A stretch of DNA of 64,000 nt from Euborellia annulipes (lineage: Eukaryota; Arthropoda; Insecta; Dermaptera; Anisolabididae): positions 1-64,000 of the forward strand of contig JAKCPI010000887.1 of assembly GCA_023213315.1 (NCBI GenBank), written 5' to 3'. This document shows, one piece after another, positions 34,629 through 45,193 of this stretch; positions within the stretch are counted from its first letter, which is position 1, and every line of letters starts with the position of its first letter. Both the position numbers and the translations under genes were made by a program. The notes below the pieces were generated by a model. That model saw only the letters and a list, made by a program, of their open reading frames with translations, had not been told where the DNA came from and ran no database searches.

Positions 34629-35193
34629 ATAAATAAAAAATTTCATCTCTAACCAAACGTTTTTTATATTCATAATTAAAATACATTTATCACAACTTGC
34701 CTGATAAACGCTTCATTAAAGGCCTATAGAAATTAATTATCTCTTATTCTTAATTGATTTCAATTGACTCCCCTGTTATTGTAAATTAACCCCAACTCTT
34801 TATTTGGCAGGAATTTGAAGACGATTGAAAAGAGTTTGTGCTGTCAATCAAAGAAATTGCCTGAAAGATAGGCAACCGACGTTACTCTTAATCAACATGT
34901 CTAAAAAAGAAAAATAAATAAAAAAATTTCATCTCTAACCAAACGTTTTTATATTCATAATCTAAAATACATTTATCACAACTTGCCTGATAAACGCTTC
35001 ATTAAAGGCCTATAGAAATTAATTATCTCTTATTCTTAATTGATCTCAATTGACTCCCATATTATTATAGGAATTAACCCCAACTCTTTATTTGGGCAGA
35101 GAATTTGAAGACGATCGAAAGAGTTTGTGCTGTCAATCAAAGAAATTGCCTGAAAGATAGGCAACCAACATTACTCATAAATCAACATGTCTA
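34629..35193 (+). repeat. Tandem duplication, two units of about 286 bp
   Basis: TTTCATCTCTAACCAAACG occurs at 34641 and 34927, and the units stay nearly identical to the end (GATAGGCAACC, ATCAACATGTCTAA). The unit is otherwise unique in the window. Each copy carries CTGTCAATCA (34841, 35130), the reverse of the PBX-MEIS type site TGATTGACAG, plus AATTAATTATC homeobox-like words. It is a recent tandem duplication of a possible regulatory segment. Confidence 0.85.
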
Positions 35194-35429
35194 ATCATCT
35201 TTTGAAGATTTTAATAAGATTTAAACTTTCGACCGTTGGTTCTCGTTGAAACATTTTGTAAATTAAAATTAAATATACAAATAACCTAGTGTTTAATTTG
35301 TATATTTAATTTTAATTTTTAAGATTTTGTATAAATCTTTGCTAATATCTATTCCATTGATTTATTGTAAATGGAAAGTAAGTTAGGAGTAAAAATATTA
35401 AAACAGCAAAAACCATGTTTATATTTATC

Positions 35430-35520
35430 GTTGGTGTAACGGGCTAGGGTGTCGGCTTCTACAAAGAACATCCGCGTTCAAATCCTGGGCGTGCGGGATT
35501 TTTTCATTAAATAAAAATAT
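35430..35520 (+). repeat. tRNA-derived SINE family D head
   Basis: A-box-like GTGTAACGGGCTAGGG and B-box CGTTCAAATCCTGGGCG, followed by a T-rich stretch. Confidence 0.6.
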
Positions 35521-36104
35521 TTATTTAATGTAAACAAATTCTCAAGCAGGCACTGGATTGGAATATTGGATCTTACCATAATGGCCCCCAGGCAACTCTA
35601 CGAGGAGAGGGAGTTGCTGTGACAGCCCTTCCTGTGGAAGAGACAAAGTTCCGCTCAGTGCTGTAAAGGACGGGTCCCTCCTCAAACTAGGACATCCCCC
35701 AGCATAGAAGAGGTTGGATAAAAGGAACCAGAAATAAGGATTAGTTCACTAGCTAGAAACGAACAAAGGAGGAGGAGTTAGAGATAGGAAATGATGTAAC
35801 TTCACGGGGTGCCGGTAGATGGCTACGGCCAGAGGCCGGTTGCGTTTGAGGTGTGTGTCTCCGTGCACGAGAGCACCTCGTGTAAATAAACGGGGATCCC
35901 GATAGGAATTTCAAATAAAAAATAGACACAAAGTTATCATTGGTGTTATGGCAAAAGTTCGTGCACAGATTTTAGTTCGAGTGTTTAAGCCAATGATTCT
36001 CAAAGTGAGTGCCACGGCTCCTTGGGGGTGCCGCAAGTAGGCCACAAGAGTGCCGAGAAACCTGACGGATTTTCAGAAAAAAAAAAAAAAAAAGAAAACC
36101 ACAG
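35521..36104. repeat. Unclassified GC-richer repeat, LTR-like end
   Basis: The first 50 bp are the inverse of a repeat at 59.11 and 60.57 kb (AATCCAGTGCCTGCTTGA). The block ends CTCGTGTAAATAAACGGGG and ATCCCGATAG, and a similar AATAAACTGGGATCCCGATAG end recurs at about 36258. An LTR or SINE tail is possible. A hAT-like CAATGATTCTCAAAGTG follows. Confidence 0.4.
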
Positions 36105-36245
36105 AGTTGGCTTTTATACATAATTTTGTAGTTTTATACAAAAATCGCGGATAAAACTGTATAAAATGTATAAAACTCGAATGCGCATGCGCAAACCCGA
36201 TGGGAAAGAAAATTCAAATAAAATTCATTTATCTTTTAACCTCGG
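36105..36245 (+). repeat. Second copy of the repeat at 27050-27168
   Basis: Shares TTTTGTAGTTTTATACAAAA and GATAAAACTGTATAAAATG, then AAACTCGAATGCGCATGCGC. Confidence 0.6.
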
Positions 36246-37087
36246 AAGCAACTCGGGCAAATAAACTGGGATCCCGATAGATAAATAAAATTATAAAATA
36301 AATTATGATACTCCTCACACTCCTATTTATTTTCACTAGCTAGGCAACATTCCTTTGGCGGCCATTCATTATTAATATAAATGAAGAATTGATTTGCTAT
36401 GGCTTATGAAATTTTGAATGATTGTTGATTGTTAAATACCGTAATAGCCGTTATTTGAGTCCGTTAAATTGCATTATTAATTAATTATTTTGTCAATTTT
36501 ATGTTAATAAAAAAAAAAACAATTATTTAAATGATCATCAGAGAATTAATTTTGAGAATTTGCTCCATCCCCTCCCCTTAAAGATTCCGTTAGTAATAAT
36601 TCCTATTCTAATTAGTACTCCATGGACGTTTTGATGAGTTTAATAACCACCACATCGCACAATTCTTTTAATAAACCCTTAAGCAGATAATTAAAAGAAG
36701 CAGCAAATTGCTCAATTTGTTCTTTCTTTCTTTCTTTTTTTTTTCTTTTAGATGTTAACGATTTCTGATTAGTGATTAGCATATGAATGCAAACGTCAAG
36801 TCTCAAGTACCATACAATCCCCTCCCACCCCATTGATTCTTTTAGGCCTCCTCTAGATCACGTCAAGTATTATTTTTAGTCTTGGAACGACCTCGGAAAT
36901 TGATCTCAATCGGGCTTTCATGGCGAACCAATCTAATCCTTGATTAAAAAGCTTTCAAATAAAATTTTATCTTGGTGACATGATTAGAAAAAAAAAATAT
37001 CCTTTGATATGTCTATCCTTAAAAAAAAGGCTTTTCAAAAACTAATTAATTGTTAGATGTGTAACAGTGAATATTTATTGAATTAGC
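36246..37087. other. No gene recognised
   Basis: Includes a CTTT/T run (36725-36750) and a non-repetitive stretch at 36770-36960. No exon features. Confidence 0.3.
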
Positions 37088-37304
37088 CTACACTGTAAAA
37101 AAAAATCTTAATTTTAGAGTGTTTTGGAATACTAAATTTACAAATTTATCGTCCAAATATTTACAACAAAAAAACATTTTAAAATTACAATTTTCTTTGA
37201 AAAATAGATATATATTGTAATTTTACATACATTGTATAGTAATTTTAGTTAAAAATTGTATTTTTTTCGAAAGCAGTTTGGGAATTGTAAAATTAGCACA
37301 CAAT

Positions 37305-37949
37305 CAGGTCTATTCTCTAAAAACAGACTCTAAAATTTAAAATAAACAAATGGGGGATAAAAATTAATGTAAAAACAATCAGCGTTAAAAAAAATGCTAT
37401 TCTCTAAACAAAGTTTTAACAGCGACGTTAACATGTTGCTTTTATTTCAAATCTATCAATATCATAACCTTTTTTTTAAAATTCTCAACTTTTTTTTTTT
37501 CTTTTTCCTCTCCCCCTCCCCCCCCCCTTTCGTCTACTTAGCCCATTAAATAATTTTTATAATAACTTTAATATATATATTATATTTATTTGGGGTGGGT
37601 GTGTTAATTTATTTTTTTTTAATTAAATTTAAATAAAAAAAAAAAAAAAAAACACAGGGCGGGGCCCCCCGCCGGAGGGGGGGGGGGGGGGGGGGGGGGG
37701 CGTCATAACCTTACTTTTTAGGTTAAGGACGCCATTTTTATTTTAAACACCCCCTAGACATGGCTTTAATTTTTAACACTATTTACTAAATGTTAACGCT
37801 TTGGCTTTAAATTTTTGTTTACAGAATAGCTATTTGAGGCAAGGAAGTGATTTTGAATAGCATTTTTTAACGCTGATTGTTTTTACATTACTTCTTAACA
37901 CCTATTTGTTTATTTTAAATTTTAACGTAGTTTTTAGAGAATAGATCTG
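37305..37949. mobile_element. 645-bp TIR element with 3-bp target duplication
   Basis: It starts CAGGTCTATTCTCTAAA and ends TTTAGAGAATAGATCTG. The inverted ends extend about 50 bp (AAAATTTAAAATAAACAAAT inside). AAT flanks both sides, and the empty site at 52.4 kb has a single AAT. No transposase. The superfamily is unresolved. It contains a G24 tract at about 37677-37700. Confidence 0.8.
37677..37700 (+). repeat. Poly(G) tract of about 24, G-quadruplex potential
   Basis: An uninterrupted G run next to GGGGCCCCCCGCC, set inside the TIR element. Its length may be unreliable in the assembly. Confidence 0.7.
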
Positions 37950-38090
37950 AATCGCACTCTAATTTTCAAACGGCTTTCGAAAATTACAATACATTTGTAA
38001 ATGGTTTTTGCAAAGACTTACTAAATTTAGTGTGTTTTTGTTCATATTATTTACAAAAAAATTGTAAAATCAACAAAAATCTTTTTTTAT

Positions 38091-38569
38091 ACTTCATTTC
38101 TGAAATTATTCTCCTAAGAAAAAAATAATTTGTATTTTATAACACATTCCTTTGCGGTACTTTGGCTAGTAAACCAGGAAAATACTTCATTTTGCTTATT
38201 CTCAGACTTGAAATATTACTTAATAATTTCACTTGAGACTTTATCATCATCTTCATCTCCAAAACTGAAGTGTTTTCTCTACTATTACTACTCAATTTTC
38301 AAGTTCAATTATACATTTCCTAATAAAGATCTCGAAGATGTCAGTCTTTTCTACTTGATCGAATAATAATTATTAAAGATAGACGTTTCTGCCATGTTCA
38401 AGGACTAATAATCATGAAAATATAAAATTGATGAGATTTATAATAATAATAGATTTCCCAATAAGAAGTTTTTTACATCTAGAATAGAGCAACTTCATGA
38501 CTAGGTACTCCTTTGCAAAAAAAAAATTAGTTTAGGGCTATCATTAGGATGTACAAATAATAATTTTTA
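38091..38569. other. No gene recognised
   Basis: A plus-strand frame (38130-38366) has no domain. AT-rich. Confidence 0.3.
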
Positions 38570-38740
38570 ATTTATTAAAAGTTTCATAATCGGGTTTATA
38601 ATTAAAAAAAAAAAAAAAAAAAAAAATGGTCCCTCGAAAGGTTTGAACTCGGGCTCTTGGTTTATTCCCTTCATATATGAATTACTTTGCCTTTAGCATC
38701 TCGACTTTTTACTTTGGTAAGAATAGCATACTTTTTAAGC
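38570..38740 (-). repeat. MITE end with tRNA-type SINE family C
   Basis: The minus strand carries AAGAGCCCGAGTTCAAACC (B-box) and a GAGATGCTAAAGGCA A-box-like head, matching 21590-21670. It is flanked by the same TTTATGAA-rich repeat. Confidence 0.6.
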
Positions 38741-38754
38741 TACCTAAAAATTTT

Positions 38755-39220
38755 CATTGATCTTTTAACAATAAATACTTTATAAATGTTATTATATATT
38801 ATGTATCTTTTATAAAAGCATAAAAATATATAAATATAGGTCAGATATAGGCTAATACTATATCGTCTGTTAGACTAGCCTGCCATCTATTGCAAGAATG
38901 CTAAACTAATTTGACAGTTGATTTTTAAATAAATCATCTAAGCTTATTTTAAAAATTTCTTAATTAATATGTGATTAATAATAACAATAAATTCATTTTT
39001 AAATTTAAAAAAAAATTAAAGATTATTGGGACTGATTGTTTTTTTTGTATTTGCTTGATAACAAAAAAATTAATTACGATAATTTTTTAATAAGTCATTA
39101 AAAAAATTATAGCTCGATGTCCCAATAATCCTCTTATGAATTTAATTCCTTTAAAAATTCCTTATAATAGTCTAGTTTTTTTTTAAGTACGTTTAGACGT
39201 CACTCCTGAACCCTCTTAAT
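38755..39220 (-). repeat. Inverted partner of the 460-bp repeat at 32115
   Basis: Reverse-complement copy with small indels. Shared words include CTGCCATCTATTGCAAGAAT and GTACGTTTAGACGTCACTCC. Confidence 0.8.
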
Positions 39221-40395
39221 AAACTAGTTTATGAATTTGATTTCACAAATTCAAACACCAAAGTTTATGAAAAACGATTGAAAATTCATATTTTTTTTTT
39301 TACGCTGTGTGATGTTAGTCTCTGAAAAGAATGGACCAATATTCTTGAAACCTACTTACAATCAATGATCATTTATTGAATATCCGAAAGTAAAATCATT
39401 TAATTGTTTGCCATGATAAAATCGTGGCTTTAATATATTTTTAATATTAAAATCGAAAGTTATTGTATCTTCTTTAAAATTCGTCACGAATTCCTCTTTG
39501 AGATTGGGAGAGAGGAAAAAAAATTTTTTTTTTTCTTTATACCAATTGTATAATATTTGAATTGTTTGCAAATGGTGATATCTACATTAAGAGATGGAGG
39601 GACAATCTATCAAGAGGACCATCATAATATAAAGGACCTCATCGAGTTGGGTTCTGATGACACCAACGCATTAATCTTAAACCAGACTCCTTTGTGTGCG
39701 TGTGTTCGTGTGTGCGTGTGCGTGTCAATTTATTTCTTCTCCATATGCCTTGTGGATGGTATCGGTGGTTCAAAAACGTGGGGTTTAGGCTCCGCCCTGC
39801 CGCCTCCTTGACCTGCCCAATAGGCGTGGGGCTTTTCACTCCCCACCACCGACAGAGAGTCCACCGGAAGTGCGCGATAACGCGAACATCCTTCACTTCA
39901 GGAAACACTCCAATTTATTCATTTTTTTTTTGTTGTTTTCTTTAAGGAATTAAAAAAAAAAAAAACGAATCTATTGAACCTCAAACCTAACTGATAATAA
40001 TAAAAGCAGTGGATGCGCGCTTGCTTACCTACCTACCTAATTTCCTACTTAATTTATTTTGACATGAAAAGGTGATCAGCACTTTTTTTTTTAATGAATT
40101 CAAATAATAATACAGCTGTTGATTTTCGCGTGGGTGGAAGTAAAAAAAATATCAAATTCAATAAATAAATATTCTATTCAAAGTAAATAATAAGATGATA
40201 AAGAAAAGTATTAAACTTATTTATTATATAACTTTTGAAGGATAATAATTTTAGTATAGACCCATCAGATGGATTTAGAAAAATTGTATTGATGGATTTA
40301 TTTAAGAGTAACTGCTATAGACCTAATATTATCATCATCAATGAAAGTACTAATAATAATTGGGAACTGAATGAGGATGCGGTAACCTATTTTTT
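39221..40395. other. No gene recognised; one GC-richer island
   Basis: 39557-39910 is GC-richer, includes a GTGTGCG microsatellite (about 39693-39725) and CACCGACAGAGAGTCCACC. Open frames on both strands overlap there without a domain. The remainder is AT-rich. Confidence 0.3.
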
Positions 40396-41061
40396 TACTT
40401 TCTCTTACCTATGTATATATGTAATATATATATAGAGAGAAAGTATTGGATTCATGTCAAAAATTCGATGTCGAGATTTTGATGGATCTTCACGTTTTGA
40501 GGTCCCCTGAATCCAAAAAAGTGGGTTTGTCGGCGACATGGTCTGTCTGTGTGTCTGTGTGTGTGTGTGTGTGTGTTCAATTTTAAGCATGAAGGAATTG
40601 AGCTAGAGGTTGAAATTTTATATTTAAGTTAAACACCCCCCGGGACCGGAAAAATAAGCTTTTAATCAAAATCGGCCAAAGAGTACTAGTACTTTACTGA
40701 TGTACTTTTTCAGTTTTTTTCGATTTTCTCAAAATTTGCTCCAACGATTTTTTTAAAATTCAAAAATCAATTATTTTTTAGATGCTCTTTAAAATGTATA
40801 TTCTCATTTTGCGGTTGAAATCTTCTGAAGACCACTTTACTCTTGTATTTCATAGGGAAGGATAGGAGAAATGGTTGCCATGGTAACAAAATATAAATAT
40901 TTTCCCATACTTATAAATTTTACATCTTGAATTCAATTGTACCCTACTGTCGGAAACTAAATACATGTCGACACGAAAAATCTGGTGTGACAAGCACAGT
41001 GCACAACTTTCGATTACCGAAGGTAAGAGAAAGTTGTGTGCTGTGCGCCAGTCACACCAGA
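40396..41061 (-). mobile_element. Hel-like element, complete copy
   Basis: From TACTTTCTCTTACCTATG to GTGCGCCAGTCACACCAGA with all landmarks. The microsatellite is mainly GT. It lies between a T run on the left and a T run on the right, as expected for an A/T-tract insertion. Confidence 0.87.
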
Positions 41062-41863
41062 TTTTTTTTTATTTTTCCCCCTGCTGCTGAAGTCATTTAC
41101 TGGTTTATTATAATATTAAATTATATAATTCCGTTGCCAAACGGGGACGTTCCACATGCAGCTACCTTGATTAGAAATAAATTTTTATTTTATCAAATAA
41201 AATTGAATTACAGTGATGAAAAGGCATCTGCAGCAATGAGAGCCTTTGCATTCTAATTCAAAATAAGTTTATTTATTCATCTTGAGTCAGTATTTCACAT
41301 GATGCTTTAACGTATCAGAGAAAATCATCACAGTATATCATTTGATGACAACCTAAACTGCCTACCTATCTACACTGTTCAATATTTCATACATCTACTT
41401 TGATCATCAAATGACTTTAATTTCAACTGAAGATGAATAAATAAATAATCTTCGTTTGAAGTGTCTCGAATTAGCATCCAAATTCTATACCATTTGTACC
41501 ACTGCCATCCCAGGAATTTATTTTCCATACAGCTAAGTTGTTATCATTAGAGGCCGGATTTTGAGCAAAATGCTTATTGCCGAATTTTATAAGCAATGAA
41601 TTTTCTACACGAATTACGTAAAACTAAGGATATTTTTTGAGTTTTTATGCTTTTTTTTCTCCTTCGTGCTTTTTGAACTTATTTTACGAATATTTATATA
41701 ATTTTTAAAAATAATTCAAAATATTATTCAACAAAAACGTTCATGTAAAGCAAATACCTCGGCAACTGCGCAAATTGCCTTCGGCGGGCTTTGCCCTCCT
41801 GGACGTCTTGTTATTTATCTGACTCCATCACCATTAACCATACAGTCACTGTTCTTCATCATT
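41062..41863. other. No gene recognised
   Basis: Includes a GC-richer patch GCCTTCGGCGGGCTTTGCCC (about 41775) that looks like a dispersed repeat end. No exon features. Confidence 0.3.
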
Positions 41864-42023
41864 ACCCAGAGAGCTTGGAATATTTCAGTAATATTAATTT
41901 TAATTTTAAACTGGTAACTGTTGGCTTTAGTTGAAACAGTATGCTTTAATAGGAGAATTAAATTCAAATATGATACACAAGGTTTTTTTGTTTCAATGAT
42001 TTATTTATTTAACATTAACACTA

Positions 42024-43314
42024 CCAGGGGTGTGCCTATGAAACCGACCTTTAGAGGTGCGCACATAAACACATATTTTATAAAAGTGAAAAAAGATATT
42101 TTATTCAAAGTAATTTCCTTCGTTAGCAATACAATTCCTCCCATCTTTCAGGGAGCTTATGAATCCCTCTCCAAAAAAACTCGTCTTCTTTCGAGGCAAA
42201 CCATTCATCGAGCCATTTGGCAACATTTTCGTAATCTGTGAACTGCTGCCCCTCAAAGCGTGACCCAAAGATGAAAACAAGTGATAGTCCGTTGGGGCCA
42301 AGTCTGGGGAATAAGCCGCATGTGTGAGAATTTCCCACCCAAACGTTTCAATGGTTTCTTTGGTTCGTTTTGCAGCGTGTGACGGAGCGTTGTCGTGCAA
42401 CAAGATGACTTTGTGCTGCCTTTTTTGATATTCTGGTCTTCTTTGGCGTATAGCCTGGTTCAATTTCACCATTTGCTGTTGATAACGTTCCGTATTGACA
42501 GTTTCGCCAGGTTTCAGGAGTTCGTAATAGATAATTCCCTTCTGATCCCACCAAACACAAAGCATTGTCTTTCGTCCATATCGATTTGGTCTTGGAGTCG
42601 ATGTTGATGGCTCACCTGAGATACCCATGATGCTCGACGCTTAGGATTTTCAAAAAGATCCATTTTTCATCTCCAGTAACAATTCGATGAAGAAATGACT
42701 TTCTTTTGTATCTGGCGAGCAGCATCTCACAAGTGGTTTTTCGGTTCTCTTGCTGCCTTTCGTTCAGTTCATGTGGAACCCATTTCCCGATCTTCTGGAT
42801 CTTCCCCATAGCTTTCAGACGCTTGGACATAGTTTCCCGAGTCACGTTTAACTGTTCTGCCAATTGTTGTTGTGTTTGAGTTGAATCTTCATTCAACAAT
42901 TCTTGCAAATCGGTGTTACCAAACTTTTTGGGCGGTCGGCCACGTGCTTCGTTCTTAATGTCAAAATCTCCCCCTCTTGAATTTTTTGAACCATTCTTTT
43001 GCACTGTGTTTCACCAAGAGCATAGTCGCCAAAAGCTTGTACAAGCATTCGATGAGACTCCGCGGCCGTTTTTTTCAAATGATAGAAAAAAATCAACGCC
43101 GTCCGCAAATCACTTTGTTGAGGAAGCAAAGGTTGACATGTTTGACGTGGTGAAAAAAATGTTGGGAGTACGAAATTGGAATTTTTTTTGAGTTCGAAAC
43201 TTAGAACAGACATAAACCAAACAAACAAACTCAATAACTAGACTGTATAGTACCAAAACTGGCCGCCAGGATTTTTCAAAGTAAAAGGCGGTTTCATAGG
43301 CATCATCACCCTGG
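42024..43314 (-). mobile_element. mariner transposon, complete ends, dead transposase
   Basis: 1,291 bp between TA dinucleotides. The ends are CCAGGGGTGTGCCTATGAAA and, on the other strand, CCAGGGTGATGATGCCTATG, i.e. imperfect terminal inverted repeats of about 30 bp. TA target duplication and length fit Tc1/mariner. Confidence 0.9.
42101..43234 (-). pseudogene. mariner transposase (D,D34D), frameshifted
   Basis: The N-terminal DNA-binding part is LRTALIFFYHLKKTAAESHR with GDYALGETQCKR. Next comes the second helix-turn-helix (LNVTRETMSKRLKAMGKI) and WVPHEL, the usual mariner linker. The catalytic triad is visible: Asp in VTGDEKWI, Asp in ILLHDNAPSHAA, and Asp in SPDLAPTDYHLF, with 34 residues between the last two, the mariner signature. 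The C-terminus DEWFASKEDEFFWRGIHKLP is intact in another frame. At least three one-base frameshifts break the gene (near 42975, 42655 and 42618), so no functional enzyme is made from this copy. Confidence 0.92.
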
Positions 43315-43722
43315 TATATGGTACGTATTTCGACACCATACGTCATCATCGGAAGTGAATTACATACTGAATGGACTAGAATCGCATTATTTTCAACTGG
43401 GGTAGTCAGAGTGGCTTGAAGAGTTGGGGTAGGGAAAATAGAAGTGGAACTATCATTAATAAATTTAAGTAGTAATATTGCAGCAATATTGCTAATCTTG
43501 CTCAATATTGACAATATTGCAGTAACATTGTTGGAATATTGGGCAGTCCAAACAGCAATATTGCCGCAATGTTGCAAAGAGGCAAACATATGTGAATATC
43601 GCAGCAACATTGCTGCAATGTTGCCAATAAGATTTGCAATATTATTCCTGTTATATTGGCAATGTATGCATGATTCGTGTACGTTTCTGCAATATTGCTT
43701 CAATATTCCAAGCTGTCTGGGT

Positions 43723-45190
43723 CTATGATTATTATTATTATTACAAGTGGTCAAGCCCCTGGACCCCTTGCTCACCTTGGGCGAGCAAATGCATCAAATT
43801 TATTCTGGCTGACTGTTTGAAATTTTAAATTTCCCTCTCTGACTTGAAGAGAGAACAGGCACATACACACAGGGACAATAAGTCAGTGGCTAGCGCTTTT
43901 TATTTTGTAATGATTATTATTGTTACGGAACACTTAGTGGCGGAATCACGGAACTTTCTTCGAGAATCATTTCCCCGGCTCCGGGTTATTAAACAATAAA
44001 AGGAATAATCTTATTGTTAGTTGTTCTGCTTAATTTCTATAAATTTTTTAATACGAACTTATTTATGCCTTCCTTCATAGATCTTCATAAATTTTCTCAA
44101 TCTTTATTTTTTACTTTCTCTTACCCTATATTTTTTATTCGTAACAAATCAAACTTTTTCTATTAATTAAGATGTAAAAAATTGTCTAACTCTCTTTAAG
44201 TTGATTATTTAGTGTTTTTTTTTCAAGCACTAATTCGCCCCTTTCCAATTTGTTTGATTCTTCTCAGTCCTCTTGTCCGACCGAATGGCATTGGAAATAG
44301 CATGAATCCGAATCGGATAGGTTTTCCCGGCAGGAGAGGGCCGATCCAGGCAGGCGCTCCAATCAACGCACGATGCCAGAGAGGGAGATCCCCTGCGATC
44401 GATTCGATCGATGATTTATTACCCAAATCGAACACGAACACGACCACGAGAGCACACCCACTTGGACTTATTACCCACCGTGAAATTACCCGGGGGCTTA
44501 TTGATTGACTCGCTGTCTGAAAACGTAGAGCAGCTGCATTTCTCGAACCCCCTTAACGCCCATCACCACCACCACCACCCTTTTTCTTTTTTTAATTCCC
44601 TTTTGGGATCAAATTTTTTTTTTTTCATTTAAGTGCTTTCTTTCTCTCTCTTTATCTAACATCGGTTAATTTATCTTGCCTTTATATCTATTTTGTATTA
44701 ATCATAGGACAATAAACGAGTAAACAAATGCCATGGATAGAGAGTTTGAATTTAGATTTTGTATCCTACTAGGTAAAAAAATATTTGCCTGATTCCATTT
44801 AGGAAATGTTTCATCCATCTCTAGCTTGATATGTGAGGTTCTGAAAGCAAGAGTCTCGACTTTTCGATTGGATCATGTCGGGTCCCGAAACCTCGAGAAT
44901 GAGTTGCACTTTTGGAAGGAATCTCTCGCCTCCTCTTCTCTTCTTCTTCGTCCTTTCTCCCTCAAATCCTTGGGGCACATCATGTGCTTGTGTGTGTGTG
45001 TATGCGTCCCTTACTTAACCTCCTACAGGCGCCCATTTGAAAATTCCAAACCAAGTCTTTCGAGATTTCTCTCTTGACCACGATTTGGCTTCGATCCACC
45101 CACTAAATGATCGATTTCAACGTTAAATGCTTTTAAAAAAGCCACCACCACATTCAGAAATAAGATCCGTCATTATATGGGTGTCTACAC
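43723..45190. other. No gene recognised; two non-repetitive islands
   Basis: 43745-43920 is a repeat related to 24.96-25.2 kb. 44240-44590 (with CGATCGATTCGATCGATG) and 44780-45110 are GC-richer and look unique. Frames there show no domain. They lie 1.5-2.3 kb upstream of the first cnc exon and could be regulatory. Confidence 0.35.
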
Positions 45191-45193
45191 TAA

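Larger units (their letters stand above)
37088..38090. mobile_element. AT-rich MITE split by a second element
   Basis: Left part CACTGTAAAAAAAAATC to CACACAAT, right part GCACTCTAATTTTCAAA to about 38090. The uninterrupted relative at 52200-52510 reads CACACAATTGCACTCTAA, which proves the insertion between the two parts. Confidence 0.75.
41890..43440. repeat. Hammerhead-family palindrome split by mariner
   Basis: ACTGGTAACTGTTGGC, TAGTTGAAACA and GGTTTTTTTGTTTCAATGAT on the left match 54.7-54.8 kb. To the right of the mariner, the minus strand reads CCGATGA, stem GAC-GTATG-GTGTC, GAAA, a decayed hammerhead core. Confidence 0.6.
41864..43722. mobile_element. AATATTG-word MITE, interrupted copy
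   Basis: Left end ACCCAGAGAGCTTGGAATA (41864), right end AATATTCCAAGCTGTCTGGG (to 43721). The body (43444-43690) is made of near-palindromic CAATATTGC / GCAACATTGC words. About 1.5 kb of other elements is inserted after the left end. Confidence 0.75.

Noticed and set aside
42395..43191. Plus-strand frames over the mariner
   Set aside because: Antisense shadows of the minus-strand transposase.
44212..44508. 98-residue frame ahead of the cnc exons as an N-terminal cnc exon
   Set aside because: No similarity to known CNC N-termini, no convincing splice sites, and a comparable frame exists on the other strand.
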